Assembly (NCBI GenBank): GCA_905215795.1
Contig: CAJMRV010000036.1
Location: forward strand, 1-11,106
From: an uncultured bacterium
Lineage (GTDB): Bacteria > Pseudomonadota > Gammaproteobacteria > Burkholderiales > Burkholderiaceae_F
DNA: 11,106 nucleotides
Reading direction: 5' to 3'
In this document: positions 1 through 7,131 of the stretch, one piece after another
Layout: every line of letters begins with the position of its first letter
Numbering within the stretch: the first letter of the stretch is position 1
The notes under the pieces: model-generated
The model's input: the letters and a program-made list of their open reading frames with translations, nothing else
Told to the model about the DNA's origin: nothing
The model's database searches: none
Made by a program: the position numbers and the translations under genes

Positions 1-18
1 AAACTCGAGATCCCATTA

Positions 19-47
19 CCCGCCTAAAAGTGTATCTAGCAGGCGGG
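19..47. terminator. Inverted repeat downstream of the HU gene, possible terminator
   Basis: Arms CCCGCCT (19-25) and AGGCGGG (41-47) are perfectly complementary around a 15-base loop, about 75 bases past the HU stop codon. Neither side has a clean T-run, so intrinsic termination is only a possibility. The rest of positions 1-121 shows no coding signal that I can support. Confidence 0.25.
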
Positions 48-121
48 AATTTGGGCTTCTTCCGGTTTCGTCGGCGCCGGCCTGTCCACACGGACCGCGG
101 TGCCGTGACGAGAATCCTCTA

Positions 122-397
122 TCAGGCCTTGACGGCGGCCTTGAACTGGGCGCCCGGGGTGAACTTCGGGGCCTTGCAAGCGGCGATCTTGATCTGAGCG
201 CCGGTCTGGGGGTTGCGGCCCGTGCGGGCGGCACGTTCGGAAACGCTGAAGTTGCCGAAACCGATGAGGCGGATTTCTTCGCCCTTGGCGACGGTTTCAA
301 CGACGGTTTCGGTGAAGGCATCGATCATGCGGCCGGCGTCGGCCTTGGTGGTGCCAAGCTTCGCGGCGAGAACGTCGATCAATTCGGACTTGTTCAT
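122..397 (-). CDS. hup: HU family nucleoid DNA-binding protein (beta-type)
   Basis: This encodes a 91-residue HU-type histone-like protein, which dimerises, bends DNA and helps compact the nucleoid. The length is typical of the family. The N-terminus MNKSELIDVLAAKLGTT is the usual start of helix 1. The conserved core FGNFSV leads into the DNA-binding arm with RAARTGRNPQTGAQIKI, whose central Arg-Asn-Pro motif holds the intercalating proline. KFTPG closes the fold. The ATG at 397-395 is preceded by AGGAG with about 9 bases of spacing (minus strand), which supports this start. The gene is separated from hypE by about 430 bp containing a strong stem-loop, so it is probably an independent unit unrelated to hydrogenase maturation. 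HU versus IHF: the sequence fits HU, as shown by the MNKSELI start. Confidence 0.96.
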   Translation of the reverse strand: MNKSELIDVLAAKLGTTKADAGRMIDAFTETVVETVAKGEEIRLIGFGNFSVSERAARTGRNPQTGAQIKIAACKAPKFTPGAQFKAAVKA

Positions 398-429
398 TTT
401 GTGTGTCTCCTAATCAGTAAGACATGGGT

Positions 430-444
430 GATGGGATTCCCATC
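430..444. repeat. Short palindrome in the HU 5' region
   Basis: GATGGGA (430-436) and TCCCATC (438-444) form a 15-base palindrome with a single central base. It lies about 33 bases upstream of the HU start codon, inside the predicted 5' untranslated region. It could be a protein site or a small hairpin near the ribosome-binding site, or it could be chance. Confidence 0.35.
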
Positions 445-550
445 GATACGAGCATCGGTGAGAAAAAACCGATTGGGGGATGACATGCTCCCGCGGCCTG
501 AACCGCAGTCACGTCTAGGGTTTGAGATTTACCCCGCATCGTTTGATGTG

Positions 551-579
551 ACTATATCTCAGGCGTTGAGCGCTTTCTA
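551..579 (-). promoter_or_regulatory. Candidate sigma-70 promoter for the HU gene
   Basis: On the minus strand, TAGAAA (579-574, 4 of 6 matches to the -35 consensus) is followed after exactly 17 bases by TATAGT (556-551, 5 of 6 matches to the -10 consensus). It would give a transcript starting near 544 with a leader of roughly 147 bases. This is an inference from motif matching only. Confidence 0.4.
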
Positions 580-754
580 TACCTCCTAATGGGTACCGAG
601 TTGGGGCCCTCCGCGGGTCGTTTCGGGGAGGGCGGTCCGGGTGGTTTCGAAAAAATCGCGAAATCTGTGGAAAACGTGTGTAAAAATCGCTGTGTCAGTA
701 GTGATAACCCCAATTGGAGCCGTTCAGAGTACCTACTAACCCTTAAATCGAACG

Positions 755-801
755 ACGGGGAGCCTGAAACAGGCTCCCCGTAGGCGTTTCGGCGTTTTTT
801 T
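755..801. terminator. 12-bp stem-loop with T-run between hypE and the HU gene
   Basis: ACGGGGAGCCTG (755-766), loop AAA, and CAGGCTCCCCGT (770-781) form a perfect 12-bp hairpin. A run of seven T lies at 795-801 on the plus strand, about 13 bases after the stem. On the minus strand the stem is followed only by a weak tract (CGTTCGATTT). It probably ends the hyp transcript about 45 bases after the hypE stop. The better T-run points the other way, toward a plus-strand transcript for which I see no gene. Confidence 0.65.
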
Positions 802-814
802 GATATTAATCAAA
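799..814. promoter_or_regulatory. FNR/ANR-type palindromic box
   Basis: TTTGAT-ATTA-ATCAAA contains the full FNR-family consensus TTGAT-N4-ATCAA at 800-813, with arms extended by one more base pair. It lies between the hypE stop (825) and the stem-loop at 755-781. That is an unusual place for an activator site, because no obvious promoter lies about 41 bases away on either strand. The match is seen directly; binding is inferred. Confidence 0.4.
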
Positions 815-824
815 GAAACGGGAT

Positions 825-1883
825 TCAACAGATGCGCGGAAGCTGCTCGCCGGCGAGCCAGTCGACCATCCGGCGCCCTCCCATGAGGGTCTGCATCTCC
901 ACGTAGCCGGGCGCGACGACGTCGGGGGCGACCACTTCACCCACCTTCGCGGCGTCGCGTCCCTCGGGTCGCGAGCGCATGGCCTCGAGTGCCGCCTCCG
1001 CCTCGTCGGCGGGGCAGATCACGATGAGCTTCCCTTCATTGGCCACATAAAGCGGGTCGAGTCCGAGGAACTCGCAGGCGGCCTGCACTTCGGGGCGCAC
1101 CGGGATCGTCTCTTCATGGAGCAGGATCCCCGCCTTGCTCTGGCCGGCGATTTCATTCAACGTCGTGGCGAGGCCGCCCCGGGTCGGGTCGCGGAGCACG
1201 TGGGTGTGCGGCGCGGCCTTGAGGACCGCCTCGACGAGGGCGCTCAGGGGCGCCGTGTCCGATTCGATCGTCGTTCCGAAGGACATCCCCTCGCGGAGGC
1301 TCATCACGGCCATGCCGTGGTCGCCCATGGTGCCAGAGACGAGCACGGCGTCACCGGGTTTCGCACGCTCCCCGCTCGTCGCCTCGGGGACGATCGCCTC
1401 GCCGATCCCGGTCGTCGAGATGTAGAGGCCGTCGCCCTTGCCGCGTTCGACGACCTTCGTGTCGCCCGTGACGACGGCGACGCCCGCTTCACGGGCCGTG
1501 GCGGCCATGGAGGCGACGATCCGCTCGAGCGTGGCGAGGGGGAATCCCTCCTCGAGGATGAAGGTGGCGGCGATGTAGAGGGGCTTCGCGCCGCAGACCG
1601 CCACGTCGTTGACGGTGCCCGCGATGGCGAGCCGTCCGATGTCGCCGCCCGGGAATTCAAGCGGGCTGATCACGTGGGCGTCGCAGGAGACGCACACCGG
1701 GTGCGTGATCGGCGGGAGGATCGCCCCGTCGTGGCCCCGGTCGAGCCACTCGTTGGTGAAGTGGCGCGCGAAGAGGTCTTTGATCAACTGGTGGGAGGCG
1801 AGGCCGCCCGAGCCCTGCGTCATGTCGATCGTGCCCGAGACGAGGTCGAGCGGCTGCATGTATCCGGTCTTTCTGTTGCTCAT
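825..1883 (-). CDS. hypE: HypE, thiocyanate-forming hydrogenase maturation factor
   Basis: HypE accepts a carbamoyl group from HypF on its C-terminal cysteine and dehydrates it with ATP to a thiocyanate. It then passes the cyanide to iron on the HypC-HypD complex. The 352-residue product has the PurM/AIR-synthase fold signatures: QGSGG at residues 23-27, VVTGDTKVV in the first domain, and DPTRGGLATTLNE in the second. It ends exactly in PRIC, with the acceptor Cys as residue 352. A longer frame starts at 1937 inside hypD. I prefer the ATG at 1883 because AAGGA lies 7 bases upstream and the family alignment begins shortly after it. The gap to hypD is 31 bp, so the two genes are in one operon. 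It is the last gene of the hypBFCDE unit, followed by the stem-loop at 755-781. Confidence 0.96.
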   Translation of the reverse strand: MSNRKTGYMQPLDLVSGTIDMTQGSGGLASHQLIKDLFARHFTNEWLDRGHDGAILPPITHPVCVSCDAHVISPLEFPGGDIGRLAIAGTVNDVAVCGAKPLYIAATFILEEGFPLATLERIVASMAATAREAGVAVVTGDTKVVERGKGDGLYISTTGIGEAIVPEATSGERAKPGDAVLVSGTMGDHGMAVMSLREGMSFGTTIESDTAPLSALVEAVLKAAPHTHVLRDPTRGGLATTLNEIAGQSKAGILLHEETIPVRPEVQAACEFLGLDPLYVANEGKLIVICPADEAEAALEAMRSRPEGRDAAKVGEVVAPDVVAPGYVEMQTLMGGRRMVDWLAGEQLPRIC

Positions 1884-1914
1884 GAGTGTGTCCTTATCCT
1901 TTCCTTTTTGACGT

Positions 1915-3063
1915 TCAGTGCTCCGTGTCGTCCTCATCCTCCGCGGCCACCGAGCGTCGTTCGTAGGTGAAGGCCGCCGCGCAGGCGCCCTCGCTCGAGA
2001 CCATGCACGCGCCCATGGGGTGGCTCGGATTGCAGAGCTTTCCGAAGAGCTTGCACTGCTGCGGGGTCTTCTCCCCGCGCAGGATCGCGCCGCAGGCGCA
2101 GGCCTTGTTGTCGGCGGCGCCCGTGTCGACGAACGTGAAGTGGCGTTCGGCGTCCCAGGGGGCGAAGCGTTCGCGCAGCTTCACGGCGGAATGCGGCACG
2201 AAGCCGAGGCCCCGCCATTCGAACTCGTCCCTGAGTTCGAACGTCTCTTCGCAGAGCGCGAGCGCCTTTTCGTTGCCTTCGCGCGTCACGGCGCGGGTGA
2301 ATTCGTTCTCCACCTCGTGGCGGCCGTCATTCACCTGCCGCACGAGCATCAGGATCGACATGAGCATGTCGAGCGGCTCGAAGCCGGCGATCACCACGGG
2401 GAGGCCCCAGTCGCGGGCGAAGGGTTCGTAGGGGGCCGAGCCGATCACGGTCGAGACGTGCGCCGGGCCCACCAGGCCGTCGAGCTTCGGGGCGTTCGGG
2501 TTGGTGCGCCCGGAGACGAGGATGTGCTCCATCGCGGCGGGCGTGAGGACGTGGTTGCAGAAGACGAAGAAGTTCGTGAGGCCCAGCTTCTCGGCCGTCT
2601 TCAGGGCCACCGCCGTCGGGGGCGTGGTCGTCTCGAAGCCGATCGCGAAGAAGACGACGCGCTTCTCCGGGTTCTCACGCGCGAGCGCGAGCGCGTCCAT
2701 CGGGGAGTAGACCATGCGGATGTCCGCGCCCTCGGCCTTGGCCTTGAAGAGCGAGCGCCCGCGGCCGGCGGGCACCCTCATGGTGTCGGCGTAGGTGCAG
2801 AGGATCACGTCCTCGTGGGTGGCGATCTGCATGGCCATGTCGATCCTCGCCACGGGGAGCACACAGACGGGGCAGCCCGGGCCGTGGATCATCCTGAGGT
2901 TCTTCGGGAGGAGGTCCTGGAGCCCCCAGCGGGAGAGCACGTGGGTGTGCCCGCCGCAGAACTCCATGAAGCGGTATTGACGCTCGGGGCGCACTTCGGC
3001 GGCGATCGTCTCGGCGATCGAGCGCGCCTGGGCGCCGTCGCGGTATTCGGTGACGTACTTCAT
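1915..3063 (-). CDS. hypD: HypD, iron-sulfur scaffold for Fe(CN)2CO assembly
   Basis: HypD carries a [4Fe-4S] cluster and, with HypC, holds the iron while two cyanides and one CO are attached. The 382-residue protein is of normal length. Visible hallmarks are FCGGHTH (Cys36, His39, His41), GPGCPVC (Cys64 and Cys67, the redox-active pair), an FFAIGFETTTPPTA stretch, CNHVLTP, and GPAHVS. The cysteine-rich C-terminal part (CACGAILRGEK, QQCKLFGKLC, GAC) supplies the cluster ligands. The ATG at 3063-3061 starts the conserved N-terminus. The ribosome-binding site is weak (GGAAACAAG), and the gene follows hypC by 49 bp. No missing key residue was found. Confidence 0.97.
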   Translation of the reverse strand: MKYVTEYRDGAQARSIAETIAAEVRPERQYRFMEFCGGHTHVLSRWGLQDLLPKNLRMIHGPGCPVCVLPVARIDMAMQIATHEDVILCTYADTMRVPAGRGRSLFKAKAEGADIRMVYSPMDALALARENPEKRVVFFAIGFETTTPPTAVALKTAEKLGLTNFFVFCNHVLTPAAMEHILVSGRTNPNAPKLDGLVGPAHVSTVIGSAPYEPFARDWGLPVVIAGFEPLDMLMSILMLVRQVNDGRHEVENEFTRAVTREGNEKALALCEETFELRDEFEWRGLGFVPHSAVKLRERFAPWDAERHFTFVDTGAADNKACACGAILRGEKTPQQCKLFGKLCNPSHPMGACMVSSEGACAAAFTYERRSVAAEDEDDTEH

Positions 3064-3112
3064 CGTTGCTTGTTTCCGGTTATTCTTGTTTGTTTCGGGG
3101 TCGTCGGGGCGG

Positions 3113-3352
3113 TCAGGAGGCGCAGGCCTCCGTGAGGGGGGTGCCCGCGTCTTCGAGGGCGGCCAGGGTGCGCCGGGCCTCCTCCTCGTCGATGCGGTTG
3201 AGGGCGAAGCCCACGTGGACGATCACCCAGTCGCCCGGGACGGGGTCCTCGATGAGTTCGACGTCGACCTCCTTGGCCACGCCGCCGATGTCGACGAGCG
3301 CGGTCTCCTCATTGATGATGCTTCGGATTTGTCCGGGAATGGCGAGGCACAT
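3113..3352 (-). CDS. hypC: HypC/HybG-family hydrogenase maturation chaperone
   Basis: HypC is a small chaperone that partners HypD to carry the iron unit and delivers it to the hydrogenase large-subunit precursor. The 79-residue product begins MCLAIPGQI. The essential Cys2 is exposed after removal of the initiator Met, and the following IPG motif is conserved. The remainder, with ALVDIGGVAKEV and VPGDWVIVHVGFALNRID, matches the OB-like barrel of the family. Start 3352 is fixed by the Cys2 requirement. A purine-rich stretch (AAGGAAG) lies about 12 bases upstream. The stop codon of a candidate 30-codon ORF lies only 4 bases before this ATG, which could couple its translation. HybG is a paralogue of the same family. 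With a single copy visible, hypC is the safer name. Confidence 0.95.
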   Translation of the reverse strand: MCLAIPGQIRSIINEETALVDIGGVAKEVDVELIEDPVPGDWVIVHVGFALNRIDEEEARRTLAALEDAGTPLTEACAS

Positions 3353-3356
3353 TTTC

Positions 3357-3449
3357 TCAATCTTCCTTTTCGCTTGGACGGGCCGGCGTTCGACCGGCCC
3401 CCCTGTTGTTTTTCATTGATACCCGTTCGGGGTGTTTGTGTGAATCCAT
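3357..3449 (-). CDS. Candidate 30-residue micro-ORF between hypF and hypC
   Basis: Directly after the hypF stop, the minus strand has a strong Shine-Dalgarno AGAGAGGAGG (3470-3461). After 11 bases comes an ATG at 3449-3447 that opens 30 codons ending in TGA at 3359-3357. Four bases (GAAA) then separate it from the hypC ATG. The predicted peptide is hydrophilic and basic, beginning MDSHKHPERVSMKNN and ending RPSEKED, with no cysteine. I recognise no family. It contains the GC-rich hairpin at 3380-3400. It may be a real small protein or a leader peptide that couples hypC translation to upstream ribosomes. It could also be chance, with the Shine-Dalgarno being the only strong argument. Confidence 0.4.
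   Translation of the reverse strand: MDSHKHPERVSMKNNRGAGRTPARPSEKED
3380..3400. repeat. 7-bp stem-loop ahead of hypC
   Basis: GGGCCGG (3380-3386) and CCGGCCC (3394-3400) pair perfectly around a 7-base loop. The hairpin lies 28 bases upstream of the hypC start in the operon transcript and has no T-run on the minus strand, so it is not a terminator for the operon. It could protect or process the mRNA, or regulate access to the hypC start. Confidence 0.45.
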
Positions 3450-3473
3450 TTTTTGTTTGTCCTCCTCTCTGCG

Positions 3474-5909
3474 TCAGACCCTCCGGGTCATTTCGCCGAG
3501 GTAGGCGTGTTCCACTTCTCCGGCGCGGTGCGCCGCGGCGGCGAGCCACGCCTCGCCGAGGGCGAGCCCTCCGTCGCCGGGCGGCGTCTTCGAGGGGAGG
3601 GCGGCCTCGAGGCCGGCCTCCGAGAGGCGTTTGACGAGTGTCTTCATCAGACGCGCGTTCATGAGGCAGCCCCCGCCCGCGGCCACGAGCGTGTCCGTTT
3701 CGGGGACGAGCCCGCGCAGGACGAGGCGGCTCCTCAGTTCCACGGCCCAACGTGCGGTCAGTTCCGCGAGGGTGTTTTCAAAGAGCATGGCGCCGCGTTC
3801 GGGGTCGAACCCGGCTTCGGAGGTGAAGTCGACGAGCGCCCTGGCGAGTGGAACGAGGTCGAGCACGCCCCGGTCGTCGACCGTGAAGCGCACGTTCCAG
3901 GTCTCGTCGGGATCTGCGTTCCCGGCGGCGGCCTTGATGCGGGCCCGGTGGGCGGCCGATTCGAGGAGCATCGCCGCGGTGGCCTCGTCGTTCTGCTTCA
4001 AGGCGAGTCCGAGGAGTGCGGAGGCGCCGTCGTACCAACGGCCCATCGAGCTCGTCCTCGGGGAGAGCTTCGGATTGGCGATGAGCTGCGGGAGGAGTTC
4101 GATGTGACCCACGCGCGGGAAGCGGCGGGCGAAGTCCGTGGCTCCGACGAGGTCCATGATGGCGGCGCCCATGCGCCAGGGCTCGAGCGCGGCTTTGTCG
4201 CCCCCGGGGAGCGCGAGTTCGGTGAGGTGCCCGATCCGCCGGAAGCCGCGGCTCTCGACGAGGAGTGCCTCGCCGCCCCAGATGCCTCGCGAGGGACCCA
4301 GTCCCACGCCGTCCAGGGCGAGTCCGAAGGTGGGCTTGACGCGTCCCGTCTCGGCCATGACGACGCCCAGGTGGGCCGCGTGGTGGTAGATTGGAATCCA
4401 GGGGAGATCGTGCTCGACCGCCCACTGGCGAGCAAGGCGGGTCGACGGGAAGTCGGGGTGCACGTCCGAGCTCACGAGCGTGGGCTTGAGTTCGAAGATG
4501 CCCCTCAGGTGGCGCAGGCTCTCGACGAGGTGGAGCGCCATCCCCTGGTTCCGCAGGCTCCCGACGTGGGGCGTGAGGAACGCCTCGTTTGCGCGCAGGA
4601 AGGCGCCGGTGTTCTTGAGGTAGGGGCCGAAGGCGACCACTTCCGGATCGCCCGCGTGCTTTTCCGTATCGACAGGGAGCTTCACGGCCTCGGGCGCCCA
4701 GCCGCGGGCGCGGCGGATGAAGACCGTGCGGCCGTCGACGATGCGGACCACCGAGTCGTCGCAACGGCAGACGATGGCGCGGTCGTGCATGAGGAACGCG
4801 TCTGCGATCCCCGAGAGGCGCTCGCGCGCCTCCGTGTTGTCGATGACGAGCGGCTCGCCGCTGAAGTTCGCCGAGGTCATGACGAGGACCGGGGACTGCG
4901 CCGCTTCGAAGAACCAGTCCGTCCCCTCGGGACGTCCGCAGAGTTCATGAAAGAGGAGCGCGTGGAGCGGCGTGTAGGGGAGCATGATCCCGAGCCACGC
5001 GAGGCCGTCCGCGATTCCCGGCATCGCCGGGGCCGAGCGCTTCTTCTCGAGGAGCACGATCGGATGCGCGGGCGAGGTCATCACGGCTTCTTCGGCCGGA
5101 TCGACGAGTGCGATCTCCCGGGCGCTCGGGACGTTCGCGACCATCAGCGCGAGGGGCTTCTCGTCGCGGGCCTTGCGCTCCCGGAGGCGCTTCACCGCCT
5201 TCGCGTCGAGCGCGTCGACGACGAGGTGGAAGCCCCCGAGCCCCTTGACGGCGAGGATGCCGCCCGAGCGGACGACGTCCCCGGCGAGTTCCAGCGGATC
5301 GCCCTTGGGGTGGCTTCCGTCGGGGAGCATGAATTCGAGCTGTGGGCCGCATTCGGAGCACGCCGTGGGCTGCGCGTGGAAACGGCGGTCCAACGGATCG
5401 GCGTATTCACGGGCGCATTCGGGGCACATCGGGAACGAGGCCATCGAGGTCTGGGCGCGGTCGTACGGGAGGCGCCGCGTGATCGTGTAGCGCGGACCGC
5501 AGTGGGTGCAGTTGGTGAAGGCGTAGAGGTGGCGGCGGTTGCCGCGGGTGAAGATGTCGGCGAAGCATTCCCGGCACGTCGAGGCGTCGGCCGTGATGGC
5601 GGTCTTCACTTCTCCTCCTGCGGGCGAGGCGTGGATCGTGAAGGCGGAGAGGCCTTCAAGGGCGGAGGGCTTCTCCTCGACGGAGTCGATCCGGGCGAGG
5701 GGGGGCTTCTCCTCGATCAAGCGCCGTTTGAACGCGTCGAGCGCCCCCGGGGCCCCCTCGAGGTGCACGAGCACCCCCGCCACGTCGTTGTAGACGTAGC
5801 CAGAAAGACCCAGTTCCAGGGCGATCCGGTAGACGGTGGGCCGGAAGCCCACGCCCTGGACGAGCCCCTTGACACGCACGTCGCGTGCGCTCTTTTCCGC
5901 AGGATTCAT
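3474..5909 (-). CDS. hypF: HypF carbamoyltransferase
   Basis: HypF makes carbamoyl-adenylate from carbamoyl phosphate and ATP and transfers the carbamoyl group to HypE. This is the first step toward the cyanide ligands. The 811-residue protein shows the full domain order. An acylphosphatase domain comes first, with VQGVGFRP at residues 17-24, catalytic Arg23 and Asn41. A zinc-finger region follows at about 108-190 with four CxxC pairs (CREC, CTHC, CPEC, CSEC). Then come a YrdC-like domain at about 200-400 and a Kae1-like C-terminal domain with metal-binding HHAAH near 507-511. The end GDGGLALGEA is typical. A longer frame reaches 5972, but the ATG at 5909 has AAGGA 9 bases upstream and sits just before the conserved domain. 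A 237-bp gap with GC-rich hairpins (for example 6081-6095) separates it from hypB. Confidence 0.96.
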   Translation of the reverse strand: MNPAEKSARDVRVKGLVQGVGFRPTVYRIALELGLSGYVYNDVAGVLVHLEGAPGALDAFKRRLIEEKPPLARIDSVEEKPSALEGLSAFTIHASPAGGEVKTAITADASTCRECFADIFTRGNRRHLYAFTNCTHCGPRYTITRRLPYDRAQTSMASFPMCPECAREYADPLDRRFHAQPTACSECGPQLEFMLPDGSHPKGDPLELAGDVVRSGGILAVKGLGGFHLVVDALDAKAVKRLRERKARDEKPLALMVANVPSAREIALVDPAEEAVMTSPAHPIVLLEKKRSAPAMPGIADGLAWLGIMLPYTPLHALLFHELCGRPEGTDWFFEAAQSPVLVMTSANFSGEPLVIDNTEARERLSGIADAFLMHDRAIVCRCDDSVVRIVDGRTVFIRRARGWAPEAVKLPVDTEKHAGDPEVVAFGPYLKNTGAFLRANEAFLTPHVGSLRNQGMALHLVESLRHLRGIFELKPTLVSSDVHPDFPSTRLARQWAVEHDLPWIPIYHHAAHLGVVMAETGRVKPTFGLALDGVGLGPSRGIWGGEALLVESRGFRRIGHLTELALPGGDKAALEPWRMGAAIMDLVGATDFARRFPRVGHIELLPQLIANPKLSPRTSSMGRWYDGASALLGLALKQNDEATAAMLLESAAHRARIKAAAGNADPDETWNVRFTVDDRGVLDLVPLARALVDFTSEAGFDPERGAMLFENTLAELTARWAVELRSRLVLRGLVPETDTLVAAGGGCLMNARLMKTLVKRLSEAGLEAALPSKTPPGDGGLALGEAWLAAAAHRAGEVEHAYLGEMTRRV

Positions 5910-6146
5910 GGCTCTTGTTCCTTCTTCCTTCTTGTTTTTCGTGCCGCATGCTTTTCTTGATGCACGGGTCACCTTCCCACATTCTCGCCCCGGAGCGGCG
6001 TCCTGTCGAGCCTCGTCCGGGGATCCGTCCGTACGGCGGGTCCTCCGACGCGACGGGCCGCGGGGCCGCCTTGTCCGTGCGGCCGCCGGGCGGCCCGTTT
6101 CAGTCCGGATTCTTCCCGGGGGTCATCGGCGCGGGGCCTTGGGGAA

Positions 6147-7004
6147 TCAGAGTCCCGCGAGGACGAGCTGGGCGGCGATCCACGCCTCCCACTTATCCAT
6201 GCCGTCGCCCTTGATTGCGGAGAGGCGCATCGTGCGGATCTTCGGATTGACGCGGCGGGCGTTCTCCTCGGCCTTGTCGGCGTCGAAGGGGACGTACTCG
6301 AGGAGGTCGACCTTGGTGAGGATCATCAGGTCGGCCGCGCGGAACATGTCGGGGTATTTGAGCGGCTTGTCGTCGCCCTCGGTGACCGAGAGGAGCACCA
6401 CCTTGTGCGCCTCGCCGAGGTCGAACTCGGCCGGGCAGACGAGGTTGCCGACGTTCTCGATGAAGAGCACGGCGTTCTCCTCGGGCTCGAGGTGGCCGAC
6501 GGCGTGGCGGACCATGGCGGCGTCGAGGTGGCAGCCCTTGCCGGTGTTGATCTGGAGGGCCTTCACGCCCGTGGCGCGGATGCGTTCGGCGTCGTTGTCG
6601 GTCTGCTGGTCGCCTTCGATCACGGCCGCCTTCATGCGGTCCTTGATCCGTTCGAGCGTGCGGGCGAGCAGTTCGGTCTTGCCCGAGCCGGGGCTCGAGA
6701 CAAGATTGAGGGCGAGGACGCCCCGTTCACGGAAGAGGGCGCGGTTTTCCGCGGCGACGGCGTCGTTCCTGGCGAGGATGTCCTCCTCGATCGAGACGGC
6801 GCGCGCGGCGTCGGTGCCGTGCATGTGGGAGTGCTCGGGCGCGTCCCCGTGGTGATGGTGGCCATGACCGTGTTCGTGGTCATGGTCGTGGTGATGGTGT
6901 TCGTGATCGTGGTCGTCGTGATAGTGGGTCGTCACGTTGCCGTTCTCGTCCACGTGGGTGTGCATGTGGCCGCCGTGGCCGCCGCATCCGCAGGTTGTGC
7001 ACAT
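6147..7004 (-). CDS. hypB: HypB nickel-binding GTPase with His-rich arm
   Basis: HypB is the SIMIBI-class GTPase that works with HypA to insert nickel into the hydrogenase large subunit. The 285-residue protein starts with MCTTCGC, the CxxCGC high-affinity nickel motif (Cys2, Cys5, Cys7). Residues 10-62 follow with 23 histidines mixed with Asp, Glu and Gly, a metal-storage arm. The GTPase domain has the P-loop SSPGSGKT (103-110), EGDQQT, GKGCHLDA carrying the conserved Cys-His metal pair, an NVGNLVCP segment, and LTKVDLL as the guanine-specificity (TKVD) motif. The ATG at 7004 has AGGAG 8 bases upstream. It is the first gene of the hypBFCDE unit and faces a divergent small gene across about 490 bp. 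Combining the CxxCGC motif with a long His stretch is known in some species. Confidence 0.97.
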   Translation of the reverse strand: MCTTCGCGGHGGHMHTHVDENGNVTTHYHDDHDHEHHHHDHDHEHGHGHHHHGDAPEHSHMHGTDAARAVSIEEDILARNDAVAAENRALFRERGVLALNLVSSPGSGKTELLARTLERIKDRMKAAVIEGDQQTDNDAERIRATGVKALQINTGKGCHLDAAMVRHAVGHLEPEENAVLFIENVGNLVCPAEFDLGEAHKVVLLSVTEGDDKPLKYPDMFRAADLMILTKVDLLEYVPFDADKAEENARRVNPKIRTMRLSAIKGDGMDKWEAWIAAQLVLAGL

Positions 7005-7034
7005 GGTGCTGGCTCCTTTTCATCTTCTTGCTGC

Positions 7035-7054
7035 GGGAGGGAGGATTCCCTCCC
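7035..7054. repeat. 8-bp stem-loop in the hypB leader
   Basis: GGGAGGGA (7035-7042) and TCCCTCCC (7047-7054) pair perfectly around a 4-base loop. The hairpin ends about 30 bases before the hypB start codon on the minus strand. No T-run follows, so it is better seen as a leader structure than a terminator. Confidence 0.5.
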
Positions 7055-7100
7055 GGTGCGGAGCGCCTCCCCGTCTAGGGGATTCCTCCGCCTTGATTCG

Positions 7101-7129
7101 ATTGTAGGCAAGAAACGAGGCTTTCCCCA
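7101..7129 (-). promoter_or_regulatory. Candidate hypB promoter
   Basis: On the minus strand TGGGGA (7129-7124, only 3 of 6 matches to -35) is followed after 17 bases by TACAAT (7106-7101, 5 of 6 matches to -10). Transcription would start near 7094, giving a leader of about 90 bases that includes the hairpin at 7035-7054. The poor -35 suggests an activator would be needed. A TTGAT half-site overlaps the start region at 7093-7097, but its second half is not conserved. Confidence 0.3.
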
Positions 7130-7131
7130 TC

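Larger units (their letters stand above)
398..824. other. Intergenic region between the HU gene and hypE
   Basis: No convincing gene lies in this 427-bp stretch. It holds a candidate HU promoter, a short palindrome, a GC-rich hairpin (GCCCTCC at 606-612 with GGAGGGC at 627-633), a 12-bp stem-loop and an FNR-type palindrome, most of them listed separately. A 64-codon plus-strand frame at 589-783 runs into the stem-loop and lacks a ribosome-binding site, so I do not call it. Confidence 0.7.

Noticed and set aside
664..690. DnaA-box-like sequences (CTGTGGAAAAC and TGTGTAAAAAT) suggesting a replication origin
   Set aside because: Both differ from the TTATNCACA consensus, there are only two, and neither dnaA, dnaN nor an AT-rich unwinding region is nearby.
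589..783. 64-codon plus-strand ORF between the HU gene and hypE
   Set aside because: It has no ribosome-binding site, no recognisable sequence, and its end lies inside the 12-bp stem-loop.
1884..1937. Longer HypE start at 1937 overlapping hypD
   Set aside because: The extra 18 residues are highly charged and absent from the family pattern, and the ATG at 1883 has its own AAGGA at a good distance.
1918..3135. Plus-strand open frame of 405 codons opposite hypD
   Set aside because: It is an antisense shadow with low-complexity His/Arg/Glu/Val composition and no ribosome-binding site; hypD accounts for the region.
3453..5960. Plus-strand open frame of 835 codons opposite hypF
   Set aside because: It is an antisense shadow of a GC-rich gene. 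The minus-strand product has complete HypF domains, while this frame has biased Arg/Gly/Glu/Val composition and no recognisable motif.
5910..5972. Longer HypF start (GTG at 5972)
   Set aside because: The extra 21 residues are basic and outside the acylphosphatase domain, and the start at 5909 has a well-placed ribosome-binding site.
6832..6972. Repetitive CAC/CAT-rich tract as a microsatellite or CRISPR-like repeat
   Set aside because: It encodes the His-rich arm of HypB in frame. The repeats are codon-level only, without spacers of constant length. No CRISPR array, IS inverted repeats or tRNA were seen anywhere in the window.
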